64,000 nt of DNA from Chlorops oryzae (Eukaryota > Arthropoda > Insecta > Diptera > Chloropidae): positions 95,529,919-95,593,918 of the forward strand of contig CM035806.1 in NCBI GenBank assembly GCA_020466095.1, in the 5' to 3' direction. Numbering within the stretch: position 1 is the first letter of the stretch; every line of letters starts with the position of its first letter. A model generated the notes under the pieces. It was not told the origin of the DNA. It ran no database searches and saw nothing but the letters and a program-made list of their open reading frames with translations. Shown in pieces: positions 19,900 through 31,464 of this stretch. A program made the position numbers and the translations under genes.

Positions 19900-22450
19900 C
19901 TGTTGTACACGGCATTGCAAGTAAAATATCAAGCGCCTCCCTTATTTTTGGGAAAAAATCAGTTTCGTTGTAAGCAACGACCAATTCTGTTGGATGTTTT
20001 ATTTTTTTCCAAATGCTCATACTATAGTTCTAGCTCATTTTCTATGCCTTCCAAGTTATAGAATGAACTTGCAAGACAAATTTTAGTCTTAAGACCATTC
20101 AAACTAATGGTAGGAATATGCGTTATTGAACACTTCAGTGAATCCAGATAGGGCACAAAAGTAGCTCTTCGGTAGTATTCCGATGCTAATTTAAATGGGG
20201 GGCTCGTTCTGCTCTGGTTTGTTTCTCTACAGCCCCGTGGGCTCACAAATACCAAAAGAAAGATCGTTGGCCAATTTTTGGCACTCTTTAAAAATATCAG
20301 CGAACTCTATTTTAGGAGCTGATCTGTGTATTTCAACAACATTCAAAACTTTACGTATGTGATCTCTGCATTTTAAAACATCGTTATTTATTGTTTGCAT
20401 AATGTTCACAACTGGTTCACGAAGAGCGTAGTATTTCGCGATATTGCACATGGAAATTAAAAAACACACTTCTACCAGCAGCGCTATGTAGCTGAAATGC
20501 GCGTTTTCTTGTTTCAGTATTTCCTTCCGTGCCCAACTTTTCTAATCCTGCTACTATTTCACAATAATATTTTTTGTATATTTTTTTTTATCGCTTATAC
20601 TTTGGTACTTTCCTAACCATCGCGTTTCACAAAATGAATGTATATTTGTGGCATACTTTCTGCGAACAACGGACACTTTAAAAAAATTTATTATGTCTTA
20701 TAGTTGAATTAGTATTCCGTATTTCAAATCGTTTATCACCAAATTGAAGCGATAACTGGCGCAATGGAAATAAAAACTTTTTGTATATGTGTTTTTATAC
20801 CCAGCGTAAGCGGGGTATATTAGTTTTGTGCAAATCTTGTAACAGGGAGAATTAAGCTCCGGAGATATAGAAAAATATATATAGAAATGATCAGGATCAA
20901 AAACTGAATCGATTTAGACATGTCCGTCTGTCCGTCCGTCCGTCCGTCTGTCCGTGGTCGGATTTTCCTCCGAAACGGCTGGACCAATCAAGTCGAAATT
21001 TGGCACACAGGTATATCGGGATCCGAGTATGATCCTAAGTAAAAATGGGAGACATCCGCCCACTGCCACGCCCACAAATGAATTTATTGTGTTTTCAATA
21101 AAATGCTTGTAACTTGCGAACCACTCAACACATTCCATTGATATTTGGTGTGCTGGTAAACTACAAAAAGGGACATTTTTTGGCAAAAAATGGACGCCGC
21201 CCTCCTCGAGCCACGCCCACAAATAAGCCCAAAAATAAGGTCTTATCGTAACTTCCGAAGTAAACGGCGTAGAAGCTTCAAATTCGCAGCATAGGTTGAC
21301 CAAGGCAAATGAAAGGTGTAGGAACAAAAATTTATGTAGCCCGCCCCACTGCCACGCCCACAAATAGAGAAATTTCATAACTTCCGAAGTAAACGGCGTA
21401 GAAGCTTCAAATTCGCAACATAGGGTCACCAAGGCGAATGAAAGGTGTAGGGAAATAATTTATGTTGCCTTCCCACTGCCACGCCCACAAATAGAGAAGC
21501 AAAACATAGTGCGCTCATAATGTCGGGACGCTGGGTATTTCAAAGTCGGGCTTGACCGACTTTAGCTTTCTTACTTGTTTTAACATACTTTGAACACCAC
21601 CAGTCGTTCCGGCCTACGATGCGCATCCATCAAATCTAAGCCCGATACATTTCATTGGGTCCAAAATAATTTCTGTTATGAACTCTTTGATATTTGCAGC
21701 TATCGTTTCTGCATCCATGGCCATCAGCTCTACAAAACCAAAAAACTCTTCACGAATTATTCGTTTGTTTTCGTCAAAGAACCTTATCCCAATGGAAAGT
21801 TGTTCTTTCCCAGCCATGTCTGCGGCCTCATCTGCCAGAACGCTGAATGCAGAAGCTTTTTTTTTTACATCGTTACAGATGTATTCCATTATAACTTGCG
21901 ATACTCAAAAATTTCATTTTGTATTCGTGGAGACATGTAGTAGCATTTTTTCCCGTCTTCAATATTTTGTTTTATGTTTCATCTCCAGCTGATATTTTCA
22001 TCATTATTGAATCATGTAGAATCCCTTTAAAAAACAACAAATGCTCGCACAACAAATGACGAAACAATACCCGGTTTGTTCAGTGGTTTAAATAATAAAC
22101 AATGCAAACAAAAAGCTCCTTTAAGTCTACGCGAATAAACCAACCACCGTTTATATATATCTAACCAGTGTCTATTAAACTTGCGTTTTAAATGTGTCGC
22201 ATCAGTCGCAAAATCATAATTTTCGTCCGGTTTCCAACAATTTAGTAAAAGCTACCTTTCTTTGTTCAGCAGACATAGTGCTGGCCATAACTATCCATTT
22301 TCCAATGTCTTTAGGACGGCAACCATCTACAGTTTCGTTTGTGTCATTGTTTTTTTTTTTCACTGCTGCCATCATATGGGCTACGTTTCCTTTTCGATTT
22401 TGCAACAAGACACACTTTAAACCCGCACAGAGAAAAAAAAACGTGTACAT
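19900..22450 (-). pseudogene. hAT transposase pseudogene (TTF zinc-finger / 52-kDa-repressor type)
   Basis: Read on the minus strand, the pieces occur in family order. Near 22200-22080 there is a TTF-type zinc-finger region (RRLKGAFCLHCLLF). Then 21889-21614 encodes FSVLADEAADMAGKEQLSIG and EEFFGFVELMAMDAETIA, the N-terminal part of the hAT catalytic core, with a stop right after FDGCAS where the family continues. A mini-me-like element interrupts at 21581-20793. The helical region resumes at 20469-20227 (REPVVNIMQTINNDVLKCRD) and, after a frameshift, at 20255-20022 (EYYRRATFVPYLDSL). Several frameshifts, a stop and the insertion make it non-functional. Host genes of this type are domesticated relatives, but this copy is clearly dead. 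Confidence 0.8.
20793..21581 (-). mobile_element. mini-me/DINE-1-like element, family 2, copy 1
   Basis: On the minus strand it starts AACAAGTAAGAAAGCTAAAG, followed by a hairpin AAAGTCGG..CCCGACTTT. It holds ~110-130-bp internal repeats with GTGGGCGTGGCAGTGGGC, a (GACG/GACA)n run, the core before (TA)n, and a 3' hairpin in TACCCCGCTTACGCTGGGTA. This (TA)n - core - (GTCY)n layout is that of dipteran mini-me elements. The 172-codon ORF here is repeat sequence. The element interrupts the hAT pseudogene. Confidence 0.8.
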
Positions 22451-22782
22451 ACCCAGTAGTCAGCGGAGCCACCACAACACTAGCGATTTCACTAGTCACT
22501 GGGTGTCGGGGATCGTCCCTTTTCTATCCAAGACGCTGGCGAATTTAACATTCCGATCTCATTGCCGGGGATAGGTTGTCCTTTTATGCGCCACCTTTAA
22601 CCAGTAATTTCGCTAGCGAAAAGGGGCAGGAAAATGGCCTAGCACCAGCGACTGAGAAAAAAGAAAAATTTCATTTTTTGTTTTGAATTTTTTTAAATTT
22701 ATTTATTTTATTAATTATTATATTTTTTTGTTTATCTATTTTTTGTTTTAAATCTTTTTTATCCTACTTCTCTTAAAATTTT

Positions 22783-22858
22783 CTCGCCTCCACCGAGCCT
22801 CGAACCGCTGACCACCAGATCGCTGGGCGAACGCCTTAACCATTACGCTAAACGAACG
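22783..22858 (-). ncRNA. tRNA-like domain 1 of element X1
   Basis: Minus strand: TAGCGTAATGGTTAAGGCG resembles an A box (TRGCNNARYGG) and CAGCGGTTCGAGGCTCGG a B box, separated by about 35 bases. No matching acceptor stem, so it is a Pol III promoter-like or tRNA-derived block and not a tRNA gene. Also present in X2 (26118-26193), X3 (9597-9668) and X4 (30512-30590). Confidence 0.5.
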
Positions 22859-23097
22859 AATTTAATTTCTTGGTCAAAATGCTCACTTGAGTTGAGGGTT
22901 GCTCAGATTTTGGGAAACGAATTTAACGAATTTTTTCACTCCAAAAATTGTTTACTTGAAAATGAACCATTAAAAAAAAAATAATAATAAAACCTTAAAA
23001 TTTTAGGGGAAAATGTTTGTCTTCCAAATTAACTGAACTATGAACAAAAAAAAAAAACTCTAATTTATAAAAAAAGTAAAGAATTTAGGAAAAATTC

Positions 23098-23176
23098 TCG
23101 CCGCCCGCAGGGATTGAACCCCGAACCTCCCGGCTATCGAGTCATAGTTTGAACCACTGCGCTATCGAACGCTTGA
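23098..23176 (-). ncRNA. tRNA-like domain 2 of element X1
   Basis: Minus strand: TAGCGCAGTGG matches the A-box consensus exactly and GGGGTTCAATCCC matches the B box exactly, with tRNA-like spacing. An acceptor stem is not evident. Also present in X2 (26432-26512) and X4 (30823-30903). This domain is better preserved than domain 1 and derives from a different tRNA. Confidence 0.55.
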
Positions 23177-23868
23177 CGGACAAATGATCAGAATGCGTGC
23201 TAAAAGTAGACAACAGCAAAAACAATCATACGCAGCGAATAGGGAAATGTGAGCTGAGGCCTATCTACTCTTTCAGGTTCATGTGGTAGGTGAAATGGCT
23301 AGTCATCAAGGACTGGAACTTTGGCATGTCACAAATATCGGGGGCGACCTACTGACTACTGGGTACATACTCGAATTTTTATTATGGAATATGAAGATGA
23401 GGCATTTTTTGTTTAAAAATCGTTGGTTGAAAAAGTTTGTTGAGTGATATTTTTGAATATTTTACTATTAATTCAAGTTGCTGAATTTAGTTAATTTTTT
23501 TTTTCTTTTATTTCTTTTTTTTCTTAATTGGTCGTTTTACAAGAATATCTTATTTAAAGGACAGTCTATGCATGTATGTTAAATCCAGGTTTTGTAAAAG
23601 TTTCAAATTAAGAGTATGTTTTTCGAACGTCAGTGGCAGCGCTGTAAACACATAAATTCTTTAATTGAAATTTTTTGTCTTGAAAATTTGTATCCTTCAA
23701 AAATTTTAAATAATTTCAACCAATCGAAAACTTTAAAATCTACGTCACAAGTGTACATGCGCAGAAGAATCAAAATCTGAACTCCGATTGTCATAACCTT
23801 ATAACCTATCATCCTTGATCTTAATGAACCCAAAATGACATATTTTCAAAATAATCAAATAAAAGTAA

Positions 23869-24357
23869 GGGCCAATATTACCAAACATATTTAAAAAAAA
23901 TTTTTAAATTAAAATTAACAATTTTTTTAAATAAATTTGATTTTCAATATCGCATTTTTTTAAGCATCGAATTTTACGGCAGCACCGTCTACTTCCAGGG
24001 CTGTGAGTACATTTGACAACTGATTAGATCGTTATTTTCAAAAACGGATTCTATAAAGAGCCATTCTAACGATTGTTTCGTACTCCATATTGCTGCCCTG
24101 TGACTGACTCCAAAGCTTTTAGTCCTGTCTGTGGTATTGTGTTATTTCCAAAACTGCATTTTTTTAAAAATTATTTCTTTGAATTTTTCCAAACAGCTGG
24201 TTTTTGAAAATCGAATTCAAATTTGATGTCATATTTAAACGCAGTGCCGAGGTGATTTAAAATATTTTTAAAATTTAAATAAAAAATTGGAATGGTAAAA
24301 ACCAAAAGCGGATTTTAGTTTTAAAAATTTTTTAAATATGCTTCGTAATATTGGCCC
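23869..24357. mobile_element. PIF/Harbinger-like MITE, intact copy (489 bp)
   Basis: GGGCCAATATTACCAAACAT at the left and CGTAATATTGGCCC at the right, flanked by TAA (23866-23868 and 24358-24360). Same family as 10941-15964. Non-coding. Confidence 0.8.
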
Positions 24358-24477
24358 TAAGATATATGAATAATTTTTATCTTTCTTCCTTTTCGTGCTT
24401 AGAAATTAACATTTGCAAGCTTATTCATTCGGTTTTATTATACTTTTATATATATATATATATTATATTTAGCGACG

Positions 24478-25506
24478 CACAGTGGTTTATTTGTGGAAAA
24501 AATGCATTTTTTGAAGTACCTTATTCCAATATTTGATGTTTTTATCTGAGTTAAGCATTGTTTCAATAAGAAGAATTCATGATATTTTTTTCCGAAAAGG
24601 AAATTTTTATCCTCAATAAAGTTATTGAAAGTCAGAAAACATTTTTTCACCTAAAACCATGAAAATATTGGTTATATAAAGCAACATTTTTTTCTTATTA
24701 TATTGTTTTGATGGCTCCTTTTGTTGGTTTAATATGAAAAAGTAGAATTTTATCGTCAAAATATAACAAAAATTAAATCAATCCATAAAGAATTTTTGAA
24801 GTTATGAGCAATGTAACAGGCAGCTTTCTAAACATCAATTTTCCGCCTTTTATGGACAAAAACTTAGTTACCTTTGTTTACCTTTGTGCTCTACTTATAT
24901 AAAAATGAAAGGTTGAGATGTCGTCTTTCAATATCTGAAAGAAATTTCTGCCGACAGCTGCCTACCAGTGAGTTATTCCAATTTAAATGAAAAAATACTT
25001 GCAAAAAAAATTGTGACAGAGTCTCTACGAATGAAGACGTTTTCTGTCGGTTATGACAACTTCGGATCCTTATATTACTTTTATAAGACGTCAACCCTCT
25101 AAAAATACCTTGGAATTAGATCCGGTCGTAATTGAAATGATAGCCGAATAAATTAAAAATTGTATTTCTTATTTGCAATAATTTCAAGAAGTTGTTCACA
25201 TTTAGGGAATGGTGGTGGGGAATTCAGTTGTGGGTGGTGGGCGTGGCCGATTTCGATGGAACTTTCAGAATGTGTTTATATTGTCGTATTTAAGGTTTGT
25301 GTATAATTTTATGACAATCCGAGCAAAAATAAAAGTTTTATATGCAAAAAGATTTTGGTGGTGTATGGGAGGTGGGCGTGGCCGATATGGATGAAATTTT
25401 AAAATTTTCTTAACTTCACCTATAGCAATGGGTGTACCAAAATTCATTGCTCTACAACAACTCCTTCTATTTTTTTCCAAAAAATATATGAAGCCAAACC
25501 ACTGTG
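24478..25506. mobile_element. Non-autonomous Transib-like element with RSS-like 12/23 ends
   Basis: The element begins CACAGTGGTTT (24478) and ends AAACCACTGTG (25506). The flanks are CGACG (24473-24477) and CGATG (25507-25511), a 5-bp GC-rich target duplication with one change. The tandem copy at 27701-27720 has the uninterrupted site TTTAGCGACGTAGTTG, which proves the insertion. Left end: heptamer, 12-bp spacer, A-rich AAAAAATGC (24497-24505). Right end, read inward: heptamer, 23-bp spacer, AAAAAAATA (25476-25468). The right subterminal sequence (tagaaggagttgt) is shared with the Transib element at 51885. No transposase ORF remains, so it must have been moved in trans. Confidence 0.85.
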
Positions 25507-25507
25507 C

Positions 25508-25785
25508 GATGTAGTTGCCCCAATAGCGTTGTAATTTTTAGTTAGGTCCAAAGTCAGTTCACCGAAAGAGGATATCACGGTTTTCAAACCTTAAAAAAAT
25601 TGGAAAATTTGTCACATTTCGATACAAAATTCTCATAAAAAAATGTACAGTTAATTTCCCATATTGTAAAATTTTCAAAACTGAATTTATTTAATATTGA
25701 TATTATTTTTATTGTAATTGATTCTGATTCATAACACAATCTGCAAGGGTCTCCGATTGCATAAGTATGCAATTGGTTGCAATTA
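25508..25785 (+). repeat. Tandem-duplication right segment, first copy
   Basis: Near-identical to 27712-27985; both run from gtagttgccccaatagcg to ggttgcaatta. It shows where the duplicated block ends. Directly after it, element X2 begins at its terminal base. Confidence 0.85.
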
Positions 25786-26698
25786 CCCAGTATTCAGCGG
25801 AGCCACCACAACACTAGCGATTTCACTAGTCACTGGGTGTCGTGGATCGGTCCCTTTCCTATCCAAGACGCTGGCGAATTTAACATTCCGATCTCATTGC
25901 CGGGGACAGGTCGTCCTTTTATGCGCCACCTTTAATCAGTCATTTCGCTAGCGAAAAGGGGCAGGAAATTGGCCTAGCACCAGCGACTGAGAAAAAAGAA
26001 AAATTTCATTTTTTATTTTGACTTTTTTTAAATTTATTTATTTTATTAATTATTATATTTTTTTGTTTATCTATTTTTTATTTTAAATCTTTTTTATCTT
26101 ACTTCTCTTAAAATTTTCTCGCCTCCACCGAGCTTCGAACCGCTGACCACCAGATCGCTGGCCGAACGCCTTAACCATTACGCTAAACGAACGAATTTAA
26201 TTTCTTGGTCAAAATGCTCACTTGAGTTTAGCGTTGCTCAGATTTTGGGAAACGTATTTAACGAATTTTTTCACTCCAAAAATTGTTTACTTGAAAATGA
26301 ACCATTAAAAAAAAAAAAAATAATAAAACCTTAAAAATTTAGGGGTAAATGTTTGTCTTCCAAAATAACTGAACTATGAACAAAAAAAAAAAAAACTAAT
26401 TTATAAAAAAAGTAAAAAATTTTGGAAAAATTCTCGCCGCCCGCAGGGATTGAACCCCGAACCACCCGGCTATCGATCATAGTTTGAACCACTGCGCTAT
26501 CGAACGCTTGACGGGCAAATGATCAGAATGCGAGGTAAAAGCAGACAACAGCAAAAACAATCATACGCAGCGAATAGGGAAATGTGAACTGAGGCCTATC
26601 TACTCTTTCAGGTTCATGTGGTAGGTGAAATGGCTAGTCATCAAGGACTGGAACTTTGGCATGTCACAAATATCGGGGGCGACCTACTGACTACTGGG
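25786..26698 (+). mobile_element. CCCAGTAGTCAG element, copy X2
   Basis: Left end CCCAGTATTCAG (one change), right end CTGACTACTGGG. Both tRNA-like domains are present (26118-26193 and 26432-26512, minus strand). Its right flank equals that of X1, so it arose by the tandem duplication and not by separate insertion. Confidence 0.75.
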
Positions 26699-27149
26699 TA
26701 CATACTCGAATTTTTATTATGGAATATGAAGATGAGGCAGTTTTTTTTAAAAATCGTTGGTTGGTTTGTTGAGTGTATTTTTGAATATTTTACTATTTTA
26801 ATTGCTGAATTTAGTTAATTTTTTTTTTTTTTTTTTTTTTTTTTCTTAATTGGTCGTTTTAAAGAATATCTTTTTAAAGGACAGTCTATGCATGTATGTT
26901 AAATCCAGGTTTTGTAAAAGTTTCAAATTAAGAGTATGTTTTTCGAGCGTCAGTGGCACATAAATTCTTTAATTGAAATTTTTTGTTTGAAAATTTTATC
27001 CTTCAAAAATTTTAAATTTTCAACCAACGGAAATTTAAAATTACGTCACAAGTGTACTGCGGAAAGAATCAAAATCTAAACTCCGATTGTCATAACCTTT
27101 AAACTTCATCCAAATAAAAAATGCATTTTTAAAATTAAAATAATAAAAA

Positions 27150-27593
27150 AAAAATTTTTTTTTAAATTAAAATTAAAAATTTTTTTAAATAAATTTCATT
27201 TTTATCGCATTTTTTTAAGCATCGAATTTTACGGCAGCACCGTCTACTTCCAGGGCTGTGAGTACATTTGAAATTAATGATTTTCAAAAACGGATTTTAA
27301 AACCTTCTAACGATTGTTTCGTACTCCAAATTGCTGCCCTGTGACTCCAAAGCTTTTAGTCCTGTCTGTGGTATTGTGTTATTTCCAAAACTGCATTTTT
27401 TTTCTTCCAAATTTGAATTTTTCCAAACAGATGGTTTTTGAAAATCAAACTCAAATTTGATGTCATATTTAAACGCAGTGCCGATGTGATTTAAAATATT
27501 TTTAAAATTAAAAAAAAAAAATTGGAATGGTAAAAACCAAAAGCGGATTTTAGTTTAAAAAATTGTTTAAATATGCTTGGTAATATTGGCCCT
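27150..27593. mobile_element. PIF/Harbinger-like MITE, copy lacking its left end
   Basis: Duplicate of 23869-24357. The right end GGTAATATTGGCCC and TAA flank are intact, but the left GGGCCAATATTACC has been lost within an A/T-rich deletion. Confidence 0.7.
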
Positions 27594-27711
27594 AAGATAT
27601 ATGAATAATTTTTATCTTTCTTCCTTTTCGTGCTTAGAAATTAACATTTGCAAGCTTATTCATTCGGTTTTATTATACTTTTATATATACTATATATTAT
27701 ATTTAGCGACG

Positions 27712-27985
27712 TAGTTGCCCCAATAGCGTTGTAATTTTTAGTTAGGTCCAAAGTCAGTTCACCGAAAGAGGATATCACGGTTTTCAAACCTTAAAAAAAT
27801 TGGAAAATTTGTCACATTTCGATACAAAATTCTCATAAAAAAATGTACAGTTAATTTCTTATATTGTAAAATTTTCAAAACTGAATTTATTTAATATTGA
27901 TATTATTTTTATTGTAATTGATTCTGATTCATAACACAATCTGCAAGGGTCTCCGATTGCATAAGTATGCAATTGGTTGCAATTA
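27712..27985 (+). repeat. Tandem-duplication right segment, second copy
   Basis: Equals 25508-25785 with few changes. Continues into taattcgggaac, the sequence lost at the 25785/25786 junction. Confidence 0.85.
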
Positions 27986-28012
27986 TAATTCGGGAACTTT
28001 TTTTCTCCGTGT

Positions 28013-30194
28013 GAAAGTTTTAAAAATTTCATCACTGCTATAAGTAGTCAGTAGAATCATCGCAATGCCATAATATAGCTTAAGAAGATATTCATCATGA
28101 GCAGTGCCGGCCACGGAAGCAAGCTAGAAGCAAAAAGAGCGTAAGCACTCGTATGTGCACAAAATTGCTCTCAAATGAGCAGCAAAGCTGAGAGCCAAAA
28201 ATTCGTTCAGTTGAGTGGAAAACGTCAAGCGAGACGGAGCTGCGTCGGATGAAGCTAGATGAGAACGTAAATTTTTTCAGCCTTGATACACTTTGAAGAA
28301 AATGAATTTTTTATACTTCAGGATTTTTTTCATCGTGTTCTTAACATGCAGTTATTTTTATTATATAATATCTATAAATTCAGCACATCATTGATTTTTT
28401 CAATAATTCTCTGCTCTTCACTCTAATTTTTCAAGATAAAAGAGCTCAAGATGAGCTGAAAAAGCTCCAAAATGACCCATCCCTACCTCTTGGACGAGGC
28501 GTCGAGTTTTTGCGACATATCGATCCAGGGACATACCCAGTTCTAAAGAACAAAATTTATCGGCTCTAAGAAAAATTTATGCAATTTTGTATGAAAACAT
28601 CCACAACTGTTTCTCGCTGTGCAATGTGCACGCACACAAACGCAATTAGTAAATGTATGCCGGCACTGATCATGAGAATTCTCACTCTCTGTATTGACGA
28701 CATTACAAACGAAAAGTATTATTTTTTTTTTCAATTAACAGCACAAAACGCTTTGAATTAAAAACGAAAAAAAACCAGGAATAGAGTGTGAATGATGAAG
28801 ATAGCTCACGAATTTCCCCATTTCGGTACATTTTTTTTTGAGCCGCGAACGCTGAATCTACGTGAAATTTAATTGAATTGAATATGATATTGACATAAGG
28901 CGTTATGCCAATGACACCACTTCATTTACAGACGCTACTTTTCATGTAGAGCGTTACTCATATTTCACAGTAAATGGTTTACTCATGCTGGCGTTCGGCC
29001 GTTATATGTTTATTTACTCTGCTGCGCGCTAATGGTTTTACTACAGCCAAACGTTACGTGACGTACAATCTTCCCTGACAAATATTGAACAGGTAGGTCA
29101 TACAGAATATCCTTTGCAGTGGTGCCAAACGAAGGCTATAAATTTTTAATTAGGCTAAATTGCGCACTCAGTTAAGTGTGCTACCAACAAAAGGAAGATA
29201 ATTGAATTTGCTTTTTAAATAATTAACACCATCTATTGTTTACAAAAAAAAGCGCTATTTATTTTAGCGGAACAATGGAGAACTTAGCAGCGATTGCTTC
29301 GTTGATTGCTCCTCTTAGGAGTTTTGACTTCGTGTACGAGTATTAATTTATCGTAACTTATGTATGTACGTATAAAAAGGATGAACTTGCAAAAATCTGC
29401 ATCCTTATACCGGTTTTTTTTTCTTTGGGTAAGGTAAATTTAATTGATGGATGGTTGGCCCTGAATAAAGAGTCGGAACAAATCTGGAATAACATGCAGG
29501 CCATAGTGCAAGGAATGGCGGCATGTGGTACGGTCCCACAAAATTTCGAAGAGAAAAGCAAAAATATTAAGCAAAACTATTATTTAGGCATTACTTATAT
29601 GAATTCATCTCGCAGTCGGTAGCCAAACCTCCATCACTAGGTTTTACGGATATTGGATTAAACTGGTAACGTTTTGTTATAAGTGCAATAAATGAAGTTT
29701 GAATTAATTTTCATAGAAAATTTTTTGAAAATCACAGTAGTTTTAGTCATTTTTCATAAAAAGTTCATTCCAAAATGCATTACTTTCAAACACTTATTAC
29801 TCAAAAAATGGGTAACAGGCAAATTTCGCACGAACAAACATTGTTCCTCTTGACCTAAGCTTATCATCTGGTTAAGTTTGTCCAAACATTCTGGGGACAA
29901 CCTCTATATCAATGCTCCCACTGTTCCCAACCCATCCAACATTTGGAATATTGTTTTTTGACAAAAATCACCAATCACGAAAAAGACTCTTCAATATGTT
30001 TCAAAAGCTATTCGCACAAAAACAAAACATAGAGCAATCGCCAATTAATCACGTAGGGGATTGAAGAAATATGATCATTTCAATTCTTGCTATACTATTT
30101 TTCACTCAAAATTTGACTCAAAATTTATTTGGATGGAATTCGAATTTAAAGTTATAAACGAACAAAATCCATGACTTTCGATGTGGCAAACACG
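28013..30194. other. Mostly unassigned DNA; possible hAT end near 28485
   Basis: No clear gene. Bases 28462-28485 read, on the minus strand, TAGGGATGGGTCATTTTGGA, which resembles a hAT terminus; no partner was found. An ORF at 29425-29622 (65 codons, plus) reads VNLIDGWLALNKESEQIWNN and has a fairly protein-like composition, but it has no recognisable domain and lacks upstream context. It may be a relic of an unknown coding sequence. Confidence 0.35.
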
Positions 30195-31088
30195 CCCAGT
30201 AGTCAGCGGAGCCACCACAACACTAGCGATTTCACTAGTCACTGGGTGTCGGGGATCGGTCCCTTTCCTATCCAAGACGCTGGCGAATTTAACATTACGA
30301 TCTCATTGCCGGGGACAGGTCGTCCTTTTATGCGCCACCTTTAACCAGTCATTTCGCTAGCGAAAAGGGGCACGAAAATGGCCTAGCACCAGCGACTGAG
30401 AAAAAAGAAAAATTTCATTTTTTGTTTTGACTTTTTTTAAATTTATTTATTTTATTAATTATTATATTTTTTTGTTTATCTATTTTTTATCTTACTTCTC
30501 TTAAAATTTTCTCGTCTCCACCGAGCCTCGAACCGCTGACCACCACCAGATCGCTGGGCGAACGCCTTAACTATTACGCTAAACGAACGAATTTAATTTC
30601 TTGGTCAAAATGCTCATTTGAGTCTAGCGTTGCTCAGATTTTGGGAAACGTATTTAACGAATTTTTTCACTCCAAAAATTGTTTACTTGAAAATGAACCA
30701 TTAAAAAAAAAAAATAATAAAACCTTAAAAATTTAGGGGATAATGTTTGTCTTCCAAAATAACTGAACTATGAAAAAAAAAAAACTAATTTATAAAAAAA
30801 GTAAAAATTTTAGGAAAAATTCTCGCCGCCCGCAGGGATTGAACCCCGAACTTCCCGGCTGTCGAGTCACAGTTTGAACCACTGAGCTATCGAACGCTTG
30901 ACCGGCAAATGATCAGAATGCGACGTAAAAGCAGACAACAGCAAAAACAATCATACGCAGCGAATAGGGAAATGTGAGCTGAGGCCTATCTACTCTTTCA
31001 GGTTTATGTGGTAGCTGAAATGGCTAGTCATCAAGGACTGGCACTTTGGCATGTCACAAATATCGGGGGCGACCTACTGACTACTGGG
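30195..31088 (+). mobile_element. CCCAGTAGTCAG element, copy X4
   Basis: Complete copy from CCCAGTAGTCAG to CTGACTACTGGG with both tRNA-like domains on the minus strand (30512-30590, 30823-30903). The flanks (aaacacg and tatgtac) show no obvious target duplication, so either the duplication is short or the copy has been rearranged. The ORF at 31008-31205 crosses the right end and is not a gene. Confidence 0.75.
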
Positions 31089-31464
31089 TATGTACTGAAA
31101 GTTCCATTTTTGCTTTATTCTACTAGAGTCATGCCGCGCAACTATAAAAGAAAGACCAATCGTGCACAAGTCAATGAAACCGAAGGATACAAACAGAAAA
31201 ATTAGAGAAAAGGGTTAATCTCGAATTTATACTAGCTCTCCAGAGCTAATCAGACTTCAAGAGCTGCAAAAAAATAAGAAAATTAAGCCTGATGGCAACC
31301 AAGCTTCAAAAAAACAAAATTTTAACCAAGCTAAAGAATCTAATATTTCTTTGGTACAAAAACGTATAAAAAAGGAGCCTAAGCAACAAAAGTGAACACA
31401 TTTAACTAATTTATGTTTAACCAATGAATTGAAAAAACAAGTCCTTATTTAATAAAGTTTAATA

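Larger units (their letters stand above)
22452..23363 (+). mobile_element. CCCAGTAGTCAG element, copy X1, with two tRNA-like domains
   Basis: The ends CCCAGTAGTCAG (22452) and CTGACTACTGGG (to 23363) form a 12-bp inverted repeat. TACATA occurs on both sides (22446-22451, 23364-23369), a possible 6-bp target duplication. The interior has the palindrome TTTCGCTAGCGAAA and, on the minus strand, two unrelated tRNA-like domains: 22858-22783 and 23176-23098. It has no ORF of note. Four relatives lie in this window. The transposon superfamily is unknown to me. Confidence 0.75.
25786..27985 (+). repeat. Second copy of the 22.5-25.8 kb tandem duplication
   Basis: This repeats 22452-25785 in order: element X, flank, Harbinger-like MITE, flank, right segment. 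It lacks the Transib-like insertion. Copy 2 has many small deletions in A/T runs (for example around 26980-27180, where the left end of the MITE is lost). The left breakpoint coincides with the first base of element X. Confidence 0.85.
22426..28012. mobile_element. Composite region: CACAGAG-ended MITE filled by later events
   Basis: CACAGAGAAAAAAAAACG at 22426 and CTTTTTTTCTCCGTGTG ending at 28012 look like diverged inverted ends of the MITE type seen at 18949-19737. Between them lie element X1, a Harbinger-like MITE, a Transib-like element, and a second tandem copy of most of this. The composite reading is an inference; each part is listed separately. Confidence 0.4.

Noticed and set aside
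20914..21432. 172-codon minus-strand ORF containing repeated LCCEFEASTPFTSEV
   Set aside because: It is translation of the internal repeats of a family-2 mini-me-like element.
29425..29622. Small host gene at 29425-29622
   Set aside because: Protein-like composition but no domain, no splice or promoter context, and an overlapping antisense ORF of similar size; not enough to support a call.
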